NCBI GenBank assembly: GCA_038030265.1
Contig: CM075937.1
Span: 1,240,001 to 1,304,000, forward strand
From: Corythucha ciliata
Taxonomy: Eukaryota > Arthropoda > Insecta > Hemiptera > Tingidae
Direction of reading: 5' to 3'
Length of the DNA stretch: 64,000 nucleotides
A program made the position numbers and the translations under genes. How positions within the stretch are numbered: position 1 is the first letter of the stretch; every line of letters begins with the position of its first letter. Shown here one piece after another: positions 1-11,620 of this stretch. A model generated the notes under the pieces. The model ran no database searches. It worked only from the letters and a program-made list of their open reading frames with translations, and had not been told where the DNA came from.

Positions 1-480
1 CCTCAGAAAAGTTGAAAAAAGTGTTTAGGTGAAAGTTCAATCTTATTTTTGTCTCGTAATAATAACGATGAAACGGAGGGGTGAGTCAAGATTAATTTTC
101 TTCCTTCCCATTCCCTCCCCCCTCCTCCAAAGAAAATAACATGACCCGTTTGGACACGGTTGGACAGGCTTGAGATTTACTGCGCAATTCGCGTGTTTCC
201 TTCCTCATTTCTAATCTTTATTTTTGCGACACGTTCAGGCTTAAATCCCACTCCACTCTGAAAGGTCACCTTGAAATTCTTTCTTGTGTACCAATAGAGT
301 TGTTCGTTGTGCTAAACATCCTCGAAGCTTGTCGTTGAAATGGATCTTTTTGGATGATTTTTATTCATTATTTATTCATCGAGCGAGATTTCTTTATTTA
401 TCGACTCGAGGAATGCTATTTGTATACCGAACCACTGAGTCGTGTTTTATTAGCATTTAGAAATCCAACGATGAAAATTA
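1..480. other. no recognised gene
   Basis: AT-rich sequence with a C-rich run near 110-125. I see no long open frame, RNA gene or transposon end. Confidence 0.5.
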
Positions 481-699
481 ATATTTTCTTTTCATTAACG
501 GTAAAACTGCGAGTTTGTCAGACTTGAAAAAAAGACCAACAATTGACGCGTTCAAAAAACTGGGTTGGCTAATTAAAAACCAAACATCGCCCTGTTGAGC
601 CACTCAAAAAAATCGTGGGGTTGCGGCTCCAGTGGCGCCGAAACGATTCCAATGACGTGTAGCAAAATTCGGGAAAAAGGACCCACCCATCTCTCGGGA

Positions 700-1385
700 T
701 GTTCATTTGGGAGGGAAATGGCCAAATACGTATATAATCCGCGCATCATTGAGAATGGCTAAACTGACAATTCATACCGTAAGATAATCAAATCACTCCA
801 AAAAGGCCCTAAAAATTTCAATCTTCTAAGTGTTTCCGTCTGAAAATGGTCAAACTGGTAATTCGCTCCCTTTGCAAAGCGAACGTTTCGCACCTTGAAA
901 GCGGCTAAGCTGATTTGTCTGCTCCAAAAAAATAAATGACCATACTTAGGTTTTTGTGAACTGTTTGTGCTTCGCTCTACTAAAAATGGCTAAATTGATT
1001 ATTTATTTTGCCCTCTTAATAATCAAACTGACTATGAATGGCTAAACTAACAATTAAAATAGCCAATCTGGCAATTAACGCTCGAAAAACGACCATTTAT
1101 GCCCTAAAATGGCAAAACAGACGATTCATGCCTTATAAATGGCTCAGCTAACCGTTCGCCCCCCCCCCCCACCAACCCCAATTGGCTTTATACTGACGAT
1201 TCATATCTTCTGGAAATAGTCAATATGATGACGATTCGCTCCTTGAAAATGGCTAAACTGACAGTTTTAGATTTAGAAATAGCCAAATTTGCGTATTCGC
1301 ACCTCAAAATCTCTAAAAAAGACCCAAAGTGACCGCGACTCACGACCTAAAAATGGCAAACTGACCGTTCGGCACTATAGGAATA
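700..1385. repeat. degenerate tandem repeat, aatggctaaactgac family
   Basis: Units of roughly 35-60 bp carry the core aatggctaaactgac followed by gattcgc or similar (about 754, 846, 986, 1037, 1109, 1246, 1354). They are strongly diverged, so this is an old minisatellite or the internal repeat of a decayed transposon. The same core recurs in the same orientation at 13360-13600, so the family is dispersed. Confidence 0.7.
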
Positions 1386-1386
1386 G

Positions 1387-1560
1387 ATTGGGTAGAGGTG
1401 TGACGTGACAGCTTTTGTCGATCACAGTGACAACTAGCTCCGGTGACTGTGCAGTCACTGTGACAAAAACCAGTGATTTTGTCACTTAAGTGACTACTGT
1501 AGCAGTTCGTTTGAGCAAACGCCTAATGTCACCGGACTCGCTGGTACCTGTGTGAATTTC
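1387..1560. repeat. GTGAC-rich left inverted repeat
   Basis: This stretch is full of gtgac/gtcac motifs and includes gaggtgtga, agtgacaac and gctccggtgac. The same motifs appear inverted at about 4710-4815. The pair looks like the diverged ends of a DNA transposon or MITE into which the LINE at 1.9-4.45 kb inserted. Superfamily unknown. Bases 1560-1900 between here and the LINE show nothing recognisable. Confidence 0.45.
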
Positions 1561-1904
1561 ATTCCCAAACCCAACAAAGCCTATTAATAGGGCAAATGAG
1601 AGACAAGATTTCGCAAATCAATTTTGTTTGCATCGGTTACAAAAATAAAATAAAAAAATATTTTTCTAAGAAGTTATCCGTCTAAAACTCCTATCAACGT
1701 CAAACCCACAGCCTCAAATGTGAACATGAAGGTGAGCCTCAAAAACTGCAATGCACGAATTTACCTAGGAAGGTGTTTTAAAAAAGTAAAATTATAAAAG
1801 ATCACCGTAGCACAGATCTTGGAAAACGAAGTGTATAAAAATATATTACCAAATCGGGTCTTACTACTCAGCTCCCGAGAACCGCTTAACAACGGTCCAC
1901 TATT

Positions 1905-4446
1905 GGGGATTGATTCACGAACTTGGAAGTTTCTTGCTCGGTGGGGACTTTAACGCGAAATACCCAAGATGGGGCTCCAACGTCACAAATCCTCGTGGTC
2001 GTATACTGTCAGAAGTGGGATACCAATTTAACTTACAATTTATAAACCTTATAAGCCCAACTCATCAACCAGCCCAAGGACTTGCCCCAGACGTATTGGA
2101 CTTTTTTATTACAAAAAATATGAATGATTTGTGCTCAAACGCGCCAGTCACACAATACTTAAGTTCCGACCACTACCCGGTCTTCTTAACCATTAATGCA
2201 AACCACGATTTGCTCAATCCTTACACGGGTTTGATGACACTTCCGTTTGACTGGGGAAAGTACCGCTCAAAAATGGAAGAGGTCATACAACCTAACATCC
2301 CTCTTAAAACCCCAACCGATATTGATAGAGCAGTAAGCTACTTATCCAGATCCATCCAACAAGCTGCAGCATACGCTCACCATCCCAGAAATCCATCTTC
2401 ATCTCTACGAAAACCCATGACATGGCCACCCTATATTATGCAACTGCACTCCACAAAAAAGCTCTGTAGGGATATCTGGGAGCGAACAAGATACCCTCCG
2501 CATAAAACCTCGTACAACAAAGCTTCAGAAGAACTTAAAAATGCACTAAAAGAGTATAGAGAGCAAAATATCCACTCCGATCTTCAAAATTTAAGTCCTG
2601 ATGACGGATCTCTATGGAGGAAGACTAAAGCGCTAACGAAAAGAAGAGAGAATATTCCTCCACTAAAAATTAATAATAATTGGTTAACGACTCCAGAAGA
2701 GAAAGTACATGCCTTCGCAAACAGTTTATCCAATCAATTCTCGCCCAACCCTCAAAACGACCCCGTTTTTTGCCAAACAGTTGAAAATCAAATGAACGAA
2801 CCTCTCCAGTTATCACCTCTTCCACCTCTCTTCACGCCCTCACAAGTTCGTGATATTATAAATCACTCCCCCACAAAAAAGGCACCCGGCGAAGACCAAA
2901 TCGTACAACCGCTCCTAAAAGCACTCCCTAGAAAGGGCCTAGTTCTGCTAACCCAGATCTACAACGCCGTCATTCGCTTAGCGTACTATCCTTCAAAGTG
3001 GAAGCATGCAATGATCATAATGATTCCCAAACCAGGAAAAAACAGCCAAAGCATTGAAGGATACCGGCCTATTAGCCTGCTCTCACTTCTTTCCAAAGTC
3101 TTTGAAACATTACTCCTATCACGACTGCTGCCCCTCCTCGAACCGATACTACCATCAACTCAGTTTGGCTTTCGTTCCAAACTTTCATGCACTCAACAAC
3201 TTCACAGGGTAGTCGACAAAATACTGAATACGTATGAAGAAAAACATGTTTGTATGGGATTGTTCATCGATAATGAAAAAGCGTTTGACAAGGTTTGGCA
3301 TAGCGGACTGCTGCTAAAACTCAGATCACATCTACCTGACACCTACTTCAGGATCGTCAAATCTTATCTATCCGGAAGAACCTACAGTGTCACTTACGGA
3401 GGCGCGAAATCCAGATCGCACGCAATTAACGCTGGGGTACCGCAGGGTAGCGTCCTTGGCCCCATTCTCTACCTCATCTATGTCAGCGACTTCCCTAACA
3501 ATCCAGATATCCTTACAGCTATGTTCGCTGATGATGTCGCCGTGCTAGCTAAAAGTAACTCGTGTGAACGATCGAGCCACATGTTGCAGCTACATGCCGA
3601 TACAATTGAAACATGGTCTAAGCACTGGATAGTCAAAATAAATGCTTCGAAATCCACCCTAATCAAATTCACAAACAGCTTAAAAGTCACGCAGCATCCG
3701 ATCTCTATGAACGGGACTATCGTTCCTGAATCAAACCACGTACGGTACTAGGGGTTGACACTGGATAAGAAACTCACGTGGCATGACCACTTAAATTTTA
3801 CCATCAAGAAATCCCGTGCAAGAATGTACATACTGAAGCCGCTTCTTTCAAGTATAGCACTAGGTCTTCAGACAAAACGCCTAATATACACATCTCTCAT
3901 AAGACCATCTATTTGGATGTATGGATGTCAAATATGGGGAACAGCATCGAACAGCCAAATTAAAAAAGTGCAAACACTACAAAACCGAATCCTAGAATTA
4001 TTACTAAAGCACCATGGTACATACGAAATTCAACAGTGCACTCGGATTTGGATATCCCATTGGTCATCGAAATTCATAAGAACAGCAGCCACCGACACTT
4101 CACAGCGCTTGAATCCCATGAAAACATAGAACTCCAATATCTAGTCAACAATACACCACCTACTCGTGACATGAACTATGATGCTACTCCACAACAAAAG
4201 GACCTGTGATAATTGAAACCTGCTCTGTGATAACTAAAAACCTATCTGTGATAAACCCAACTAATTTTGCATCCAAATAGTGAAAACATAAGACAAAATC
4301 AATTGAGTGAGGCGTGTCAATGGACACCCATCACTCGTCAAGTGCCGCATGAATTAGATTCAACCAATCTACCAATGTTAGTCGGATCACAGCTCCAATG
4401 TATTATAATACAATAAAAGTTTTTCTTTTTAAAATATATATATATA
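1905..4446 (+). mobile_element. 5'-truncated Jockey-like non-LTR retrotransposon
   Basis: The element starts inside the endonuclease domain and runs through reverse transcriptase to a 3' end with an AATAAA near 4410 and an AT-rich (TA)n tail at about 4432-4446. ORF1 and the 5' part of the endonuclease are missing, as expected of a target-primed insertion that stopped early. It lies between the two GTGAC-rich inverted repeats, so it probably inserted into an older DNA element. Confidence 0.85.
1910..4202 (+). pseudogene. Jockey-like endonuclease-reverse transcriptase (broken)
   Basis: The first ~100 residues are the C-terminal half of an apurinic endonuclease: GGDFNAK, then SPTH, PDVLDFFI and SDHYPV. 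The reverse transcriptase follows, with APGEDQI, GYRPISLL, the F-x-D motif (LFIDNEKAFDKVW), GVPQGSVLGP and the catalytic FADD. Two lesions break it. A TAG at about 3749 replaces a residue in the Y-x-GLTLD motif, and a frameshift lies near 4015-4030, after which the conserved C-terminal frame (WYIRNSTVHSDLDIP) continues to a stop at about 4200. Both active sites are readable, but the protein cannot be made in one piece. The family is secure; the Jockey clade call rests on motif style. Confidence 0.85.
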
Positions 4447-4699
4447 ACCTACAAGGCTACACTAAAGGTTAAATACTAACGATAAGTCCAAGAAAAGTCA
4501 ACAGACGAGGGATAGACTTGGGGAGAATGCTACTGAGTTCATTGGGGCGATAGAGGAACTGGTAAAGTGCTATGTGGTGACCTGCAAGGATGGCTAGGTG
4601 ACGGTTCCAATGTTTTAATTCAAGAGACTCTAGCGCAGTGAAGCGATAGAAGTGACGAATGAAGAGGCTACATAAGTGAAGAGGAATGTCACCGTTAGA

Positions 4700-4817
4700 G
4701 GGTCGGAACGATGATTTCAATGTGGTCGTCACCGGAGCCAACAGTGACAGAGTAGTCACAGTGACAAAATCACCGACAGTGAAATCACACCTCACCACTA
4801 AGCTTGGGTAGGGTGAC
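4700..4817. repeat. GTGAC-rich right inverted repeat
   Basis: Read on the minus strand, it carries gaggtgtga, gattttgtcactgtgac and gctccggtgac, matching 1387-1480. This is the proposed right end of the element that hosts the LINE. Bases 4450-4700 carry no recognisable coding sequence. Confidence 0.45.
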
Positions 4818-4879
4818 TGCATTGAGATTACCAGATTGAACTAGACCTTTAGAAAGGTTTTATTGATCTTGAACTGAAC
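4818..4879 (-). repeat. remnant of a Gypsy-1 3' LTR end
   Basis: About 60 bp match 11621-11686 (start of the block attgagatta, with aggttttattgatc inside). On the minus strand both copies contain AATAAA and end in CA, as an LTR end does. The rest of this LTR is missing; the sequence after 4880 is different. Confidence 0.6.
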
Positions 4880-5225
4880 CATGGGCGTAGCCAGTGGGGG
4901 GCAGGGGGGGCAGTTGCCCTCCCTTAGAATCAAAAACGCAGATTTCGTGGAGCAGCTGCCCACCCCCAAAATTCCAAAAATATTTTCCCTGCTCTGGCTA
5001 ACAGAAACACAAATGTATTATATTTCGCTCCAAAAAACCAATTTCGCGGATTTTTCTCACTAATAAAACGACACATTTTCGCACATCGGTTTCACCAAAA
5101 ATCCAAAATTTGCGGATGTTTGTTGCTGACAAACCGATTTCGAGGGTCGGCTTAATTTGGAAATCGATTTTGCAGATTTTTCGCACTAAAATCCCATTTT
5201 CGCAAGGTTCGACGCGCAATTTCGT
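4880..5225. repeat. hAT-like end with degenerate internal repeats
   Basis: It begins with gggcgtagccagtgg and a G-rich run, a look common at hAT-type ends, then shows ~40-bp degenerate units with aatttcgcggattttt. A similar repeat in the opposite orientation fills 12395-13065, which ends with a block reading gggcttagcc on the minus strand. The two may be the inverted ends of one old element. Divergence makes this uncertain. Bases 5225-5860 hold no gene I can support. Confidence 0.35.
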
Positions 5226-5869
5226 GTGTTTGGGTTAGCTGCCATACAGACTGTGCCATACAGACTTATGGTGGGAGAGAAACTGCCAGCTCTGTTTAGC
5301 GTCTCAGGTCTAAAATTTAAAGTTAAGCTCCAAAAGTATCACTTTCCTTGGTGAGGGGGGAGGAGAGAAGTTTCAGTCTCTTCGACATAAAATCCGAAAT
5401 AGAAGGCTAAAAACGACAGGTTTCCAGCAGATATTTATTTTTTGACGATATAGTGGCCGTTTCTGTGCAAATTCAGTTTCTGATGACCGTGAATTGACGC
5501 GATTCTAACCTCCAGATCCTGTTAAAAGCCTGCAAAAAGGCGATGGTTCATCTGTTATTTTCGCCAGTGAATCTGCCCACAGGCGTGGTGGATCCAGTTT
5601 TTCCTCAAGAGGAGTTGCACAGAATCCCCCCCCCCCATTTAACTCGTGATTGAGCACTATTTGTAGCGTCGAATTGACGTTTTTCTTTAATTTCAGGTGA
5701 AACTGAGTGTTTTTTCTCAATTCTACGTCAAACTATAGCCTATGTTCTTCATTTTAACCGTAAAAAGGTCTCAAAAAACCGTGAAATAACGCATTTTTGA
5801 TTTACTATTCTAATTGCGGCCAGCACTGGGCATCGCCTATAAACCGCGAATAGGTGCGTTCTGTCAATT

Positions 5870-7045
5870 TCAGCCGCAAAACAACAGTTTTTCCTCAATG
5901 TAACCTGTGAATGAACGATATTTCTCAATTTTAGCCACGACAATTAGTACACTATAATCAACAAAAAACTGTGACAATTTTGCCAATTCATTTGGGCCGT
6001 GACTGTTACTTCCAAGATTAGAAGTTGGATGTTGATTTTGAATAAGATCGAATGCGTCATCATCAACAAGAGGAGAAGACTCGCGATAGGCACGGGAGAA
6101 TTGGGTGCTGTCATCAGCTCTACTGTTTTCTGAATTTTGATTAGATTGTTCTCTGTTGGTTCCTAGAACACATTTTGAACTGTAGCCAAGTGGCGTGTTC
6201 ATACTGTCGACGCTCTCCCGTCAGCAAGCCTCACGTGCAAGTAGTCAGCGTTTCAGTGTAGAAGTGTTACTTTTTCGATTAATGGTTCGTACGTGCTTCG
6301 TACGTGCTAGTTTCTTACGTGCTTTTTGAGATAAACTGATCCGGTTTTCAAGAGTCACGTGGGAGCAGAAGTACCATTTCCAGTTCGACGAGGGTGTGTG
6401 AACATGCGTTCGTGTGGAGTAGCATTAGTTGATGTACAGAGTAATGAACGTATTGAGTGAAGTGCTTCATCAAGTACTGCTTCCCAGTGTTGTATAGAGA
6501 GACCACGAGAGTGTAGAGCCAATTCTATAGTTCTCCACAGGACACCATTGTACCTTTCGACTTGCCCGTTACCGGCAGGATTGTAGGGAGTGGTACGACT
6601 CGACTCGATGCCGTGAGCTTAGAGGAATTCCTTCATTTTAGTCGACATAAGCTTGATCCTCTGTCTGTATGAATATAAGCCGGAGCTCCGAACATATAAA
6701 TAAGAGTACGTAGATGTGATATAACAGTGGAGAAAGACACATCCCGACAAGGGAAAGCAAGTGGAAAACGTGAAAATTCGTCTATAGTAACAAGGATGTA
6801 GCGATGTTGACGATGGCAAAGGACCTTTAAAATCAATATTTAATCTTTCGAATGGGGATGTGGCTTTGATGAGAGTGCCCTCATTGTGGTAAAATCTTGG
6901 TTTGATGGCGGCACAATGTTTGCAAGATGCAGTCACCCGACGAATGTCATCCAAAGTATACGCCAGATTCTTACTTCGAAGCCAATGGTAGAAGCGAGTG
7001 ATACCAGGGTGGCGCAGAGTGTAAAGAAAACGAGAAAGATAATTT
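5870..7045 (-). pseudogene. Gypsy-1 integrase and C-terminal pol region
   Basis: From about 7045 downward the minus strand reads the zinc-finger region (LRHPGITRFYHWLRSKN, then CKHC), then the catalytic core: the first Asp in NIDFKGPLP, the second in HTDRGSSL and the Glu in NGQVERYNG. A polar, Ser/Asn-rich tail follows to about 5930. Frameshifts split the core near 6620-6640 and 6790-6840, so it is not translatable as it stands. It belongs with the protease/RT at 9.97-10.86 kb and the gag at 10.9-11.6 kb. The missing RT end, RNase H and start of integrase are replaced by Gypsy-2. Confidence 0.8.
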
Positions 7046-7059
7046 CGAGAACTTTTATA

Positions 7060-9975
7060 TTTTTTGATCCCAATCCAAATCCCCCTCCTTTTTATTCCTC
7101 CAAATCATATGTCCCCATTATATCCTCATTTCTGTCACGGACGATAGAAGTTCGTTGGCCTCACTATGCGACCATATCTTGTCACGTAAGAAGAGTGATC
7201 TTGCCGACTTTCTGGTTCAACTGTTGAGTCGGTTGACAGTTCATTTCGAGCTGAAATTCCACCACTGACTTCCCCCCTCAGTAGCCTTTTCTTCTGAGGG
7301 ACAATCGAAGTCATTCTGATAAGGGACAATCAGTTTTCTATTCCTTCGAAATCTTTGAAACCCACATTCAACTGTGTAGGCTCTATCTGATGGGCCATTT
7401 GAGTTCGCCACAACAGTTCCATATTGCTTTCTGTCCCGAATCCACACTTTCTCGCCCACATTTAAAGTGCCGAAGGTGTCTGCGTATTGTGCCTTCTGTC
7501 GAAATAACATTTTTGTTGTTTTTTAGTGTTCCTCATCTTCTTCTTATACATATCTAAATCCGGCCACTTGGGAGTTGATGGAGGAAACGGTAACGATGTC
7601 CTGATTTTCCTACCGTACAACAGCTCCGCTGGACTAAAACCTGATTCGAGTGGGGAACTTCTGTAAGCTAACAGACCTTCGTAAAAATCACGATTCTTTT
7701 TCAATATGTCTTTTGCAGTCCGAACAGCTCTTTCCGCTTGAGAAAATTGAGGACCATTGTCTGTTCTTAGTGTTATCGGAGTCACGTCCTGAGAAGATTG
7801 AGATTTCAGCTCAACAAGCTCAATAAATTTCGAGAAGTAGTCCTGTACTACCAAATAGCTTTTACCTTTGAAAAATAACAAATCACATTTTTCTGGAGAA
7901 TTTCTTAAACATACGGAACAGTTAGATACCATTCGCCTTACATCGACAGTGATCCCTGGCCAACAAACGCAGTTCCTCGCTCTCAACGTACATTTATGTA
8001 CTCCCAAATGACCCTGATGGAGAAGGTTCAAGATTTCTCTTCTCATCTCTTTCGGAACAAATTACCTCTGACCATGCAAGATTACGCTGTCAAAAACTGT
8101 TAAATATCCTCTTTCCCTGTAGAAATCTGTGTTTTTGAATTTCTTCCATTCGCCGGATAAAATACACTCCTTTAAACGTAATGAAACTTCGTCCTTGGCC
8201 TGAGATTTTTTTAGAAGGTGTATCCGCCTGTCGCAAACAGGAATTGCCGAAACGACTGACACCACGTGAAGCTCTGTTTCGTCAAGGGCATCTTTATGAT
8301 CAACGCCAAATTCTACGGGAAAACGAGAAAGGGCATCAGGCAAGGCAAAATCTTTACCCTTAACGTGTTGAATTTCGAAATCAAAGTTTAGAAGTCTCAT
8401 TCTGAATCTTTGTAAGCGAGCAGACAGTTCACCGATAGGTTTCTGACCCAAAATTTGAATTAAAGGCTTGTGATCGGTCAGTAAAAGAAAACTTTTACCG
8501 ATAATTTAAGGCGAGAAACGCTCACAGGCCCAAGTAACCGCTAACGCCTCTTTTTCAATTTGAGCGTACCTCGTTTCGACCGAACTTAAACACCTAGAGG
8601 CGTATTGCAGTCAGTTGGCTGAGACACTGGAGTAATCACACCTTTTTCCACCACGGAAGCGAGCTCCTCTTTCAGCTTGTCTCGTAGTGGTTCGGGAACC
8701 CGCCTTGGGCATGAAACCGAATACGGTTCGGCTTTCAACTTTATTTTATATGGTATTCCAGACAACCGCCCCAAACCGGTAAAAACTTCTGGGAACCGTT
8801 GGAAGACATTTAATTCTGACCGAACCTCCCTAATTTCGCTTTTCAGAAGAGAAAATGCGACTATAGCCTTTCTGCCGAGAAGGGGTTCCCTCTGCCCATA
8901 AACGACGTCAGTAACCTTTTTACCGTTTTTGAAAAGGTCGACTATAACTTTTTCTTTTACATTCAATTGGACATTTCCAGGCCCTCTAAGAATAGAAGAA
9001 GTCGGACGAATTTTTAGACCAAGTGAGTCGGCTAACGAGCACCCCATGACACTCACGTCGGCCCCGGTATCGATTTTGAACGCTATCTGCTTTGTCTTTA
9101 CTTCTAAAGTTACGTAAAAAGCATTGTTACAGACATCAACCATCTTACGATTTTCTTCGACTCGAATCGTTCCCAAAGAATAGTTATGAACATCTGCATC
9201 GCCGGAATGCTCTATTTCGCGAATGTTTTTCCCAGACTTACATGCTGGTTTTATATGGCCTTCTTTTCCACAGTTGAAACAAGTTAATTTTCGAGCAGAA
9301 CACGCTTCCTCACTGTGTGTGGCTAAACGACCGCATCTGAAACATTTACGAGTATGAGCTTTTTCCTTTTCTCTGGGTGACCAATACTTGAGCTTCCTGT
9401 TCTCTTCTACAGACTGTTCACTTTGACCTCTGACCTCGTCTTGTTGAGTTTCAATCGACTCGGATAAACGAATTTTCTCAATCGCTTGTTCAACTGTTAA
9501 ATTTTCGACCTACTGTAATTTGCTCGACAAGCTCCTGTCGGCTAAGCCTGTAACTAGCTTTAAGAGAAGCATATCATTCCCAAAGCTAGAGGTTTGGCAG
9601 GTCCATTGACACCTATCTTTCAGGGAATAGAGGTCATTGATGTAGCTATTGACAGTTTCCCCTGGCGTCTGATCGCGCCTTAGGAACTTAGCTCTTTCGA
9701 AGAATAAATTTGTCTTCACTTTAAAATGACCATCAAGTGTGTCTTTTAAAATTTTATAACTTGTTCGAGCCTCGGGTGGCAACCCCAAAGACGAGAGTAG
9801 ATCATCGCCCTCTTCTCCTAAACAATAGACAAGGGTATTAGTTTGCTGTTCCTCACTTTTATCCGAGGCGGATCGAAAAGCTTCAAAACGACGACTCCAT
9901 CGGGACCACTTTGCCGGCTCCCGCAAGTCAAAACTCTCCGGTGGCTGGACCGAATACGTGTCTGTGAGATTTTCC
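7060..9975 (-). pseudogene. Gypsy-2 internal body (gag, protease, RNase H, integrase), no LTRs
   Basis: Read downward on the minus strand: gag from about 9960 (REPAKWSRWSRRFEAFR, with a later Cys/His zinc-knuckle region near 9240-9350), protease near 9090 (IDTGADVSVMG), the RT N-terminus near 8640, then a deletion of most of RT. Next come RNase H/tether (HVKGKDFALPDALSRFP, about 8350), an integrase zinc finger (HQGHLGVHKC), part of the core (LRTDNGPQFS, then ERAVRTAK) and a C-terminus ending at about 7128. A purine-rich tract like a polypurine tract follows at about 7085-7105. No LTR flanks it. At 9965-9975 it joins directly to the Gypsy-1 RT, and at 7045-7060 to the Gypsy-1 integrase. Several stops and frameshifts are present. 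Confidence 0.8.
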
Positions 9976-10860
9976 GAGCGAATAATTCTATCGATGACCT
10001 TCTGGACACCGATACCCCATTAGTCACTCCAAACGGAATCCGTTTGAACTGGTACAGCTGCCCGCTAGCTTCGAAAGCAGTGTAGATCTTGTCCGCTTCC
10101 TTAATGGGAATCTGATCTCCTGGGAAGCACTTTTTAGATCTATCGTACTGAAGACTTTATTGCACGCGACGTTGTTCACAATGTCTTCGATCCGTGGAAG
10201 AGGATACGCATCAAGTAATGTGCACCGATTAATGGTTCTTGAGTACCACCATCTCTCCACCAGGAGGATCACCATTCTCTTCTTGTGATTTTGTTTAGAT
10301 ACCACGAGAACCTGAGCTCTCCAGGGAGAGGAACTGGGCTCAATGATGTCTTCTTCAAGTAAACGTGTCACCTCAGCTTCAATGAAATGGATGTCAATGA
10401 CAGGATGACGGCGGGATCTGCAACGGGAGTGCAGTCTGCCTCAAGATGATTGAAAAGTGAAGCTGGTTCGACTTGAGCGACGGCTAAAGTACAGATGTTG
10501 AGGGCTTCTTTTTCACCACCGAAAACGACTTGAAGTGAGGAATGAGTCTGTAACAGGTCATGACCTATGATGACGTACGAACAGAGATCAGGAAGAAGCG
10601 AGAGTTCCACGTCACAGTATGAGTGATCGAGAAGAGTCAGATTGAGTTTACATCGCCCGGTTATGTTGGACGTAAAAGACGTGGAGGCCAGAGAAACCTT
10701 TCCTGAAGATGGAAGAACAGATATCCCGAGCTTCAGAGCGGTTTTGTGGTCCAGGAAGCTTAAGGAGCTACCTATGTCGATCAAAGCTCTTACGGAATGA
10801 CCATTGATTGTAGCAGAAACCATAGTTTTAGAAAGACTACCGACAACTGAACAGATAGCG
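9970..10860 (-). pseudogene. Gypsy-1 protease and N-terminal reverse transcriptase
   Basis: The protease region (10368-10823) has the retropepsin signature IDIGSSLSFLD, with Ile where the family has Thr in D-T/S-G, then IIGHDLLQ. The RT begins near 10370 (EDIIEPSSSPWRAQVLVV), continues with FSTIDLKSA and ends with PFGVTNGVSVFQK at about 9990 before the junction with Gypsy-2. The catalytic YxDD box is lost at that junction. A frameshift lies between protease and RT, and a one-base shift near the FQK motif. Confidence 0.8.
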
Positions 10861-10894
10861 GCGTTTGATGACCGGGACTTAGACGACCAACGAC

Positions 10895-11602
10895 TCAGAC
10901 GACGGCAAAATGCCCTTTTTTACTGCATTTGTTGCAAATAGCGTTTCTTGCGGGGCGTACAGTTCGAGAGTGTTTAGTTCTGCCACAGAAATAACATTTT
11001 TGAGAGACAGCAGCGACAGTTTGATTGGTGAATTCAGACGTTTCTTGAGGATTTTGATTCAACAGAGGAAATGAATTGAACGAAAGAGATTGTAAATGAG
11101 CAAGTTCCAGCGAACGGGCACCCTGGGACGCTTGTTCCAAAGTCAGAGAAGAATTTTCGAGACGTCGAATTTCAAGAGACTGAAGACCATTAATAAACGC
11201 GTCACTGATGTAATCATCCCTATTCTGCGCGGCAGTAACAGCCTTGAATTTGCAGTCTTTACTTAGCAGAAATAATGCCTGTAGGGTTTGGTCGACAGAC
11301 TCTGCAGTATTCTGACGGCGATTGGCTAATTTATGCCTTGCGAATATTTCGTTGACCTGTTTGTCATACATGTGTTTAAGTATGTCTACGGCTTCTTCAT
11401 ACGTCGAACAATTATTTATGGACTCGTCGACGATATGAGATACACAGTTGATCAAAATTTTGAGTTTAGTAGCGTCGTTAGGCGCGGGATCCAGGCTTGA
11501 AATGAAGTTTTCGAATGTTCTGAACCAATGTTTCCATTCGGTGATAGCTGAACTTGAGTTTGAGTCAGTCTCGAACCGGTCTGGTTTGAGTATGTTTTGC
11601 AT
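10895..11602 (-). CDS. Gypsy-1 gag (235 aa open frame)
   Basis: The start is an ATG 20-odd bases inside the 5' LTR boundary. The N-terminal half has the retroelement gag look (ITEWKHWFRTFENFI, KLKILINCVS, then DQTLQALFLLSKDCKF). The C-terminus carries a zinc knuckle (CYFCGRTKH and CNKCSKKGHF), which binds RNA in the capsid precursor. It is the only long unbroken frame of Gypsy-1, followed after ~70 bp by the protease frame. With pol broken, a functional particle is unlikely. Confidence 0.75.
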   Translation of the reverse strand: MQNILKPDRFETDSNSSSAITEWKHWFRTFENFISSLDPAPNDATKLKILINCVSHIVDESINNCSTYEEAVDILKHMYDKQVNEIFARHKLANRRQNTAESVDQTLQALFLLSKDCKFKAVTAAQNRDDYISDAFINGLQSLEIRRLENSSLTLEQASQGARSLELAHLQSLSFNSFPLLNQNPQETSEFTNQTVAAVSQKCYFCGRTKHSRTVRPARNAICNKCSKKGHFAVV

Positions 11603-11620
11603 AGTTCAAGATCAATAAAT

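Noticed and set aside
4469..4822. 117-codon minus-strand frame
   Set aside because: It overlaps the GTGAC-rich inverted repeat, starts inside it and has no family motif.
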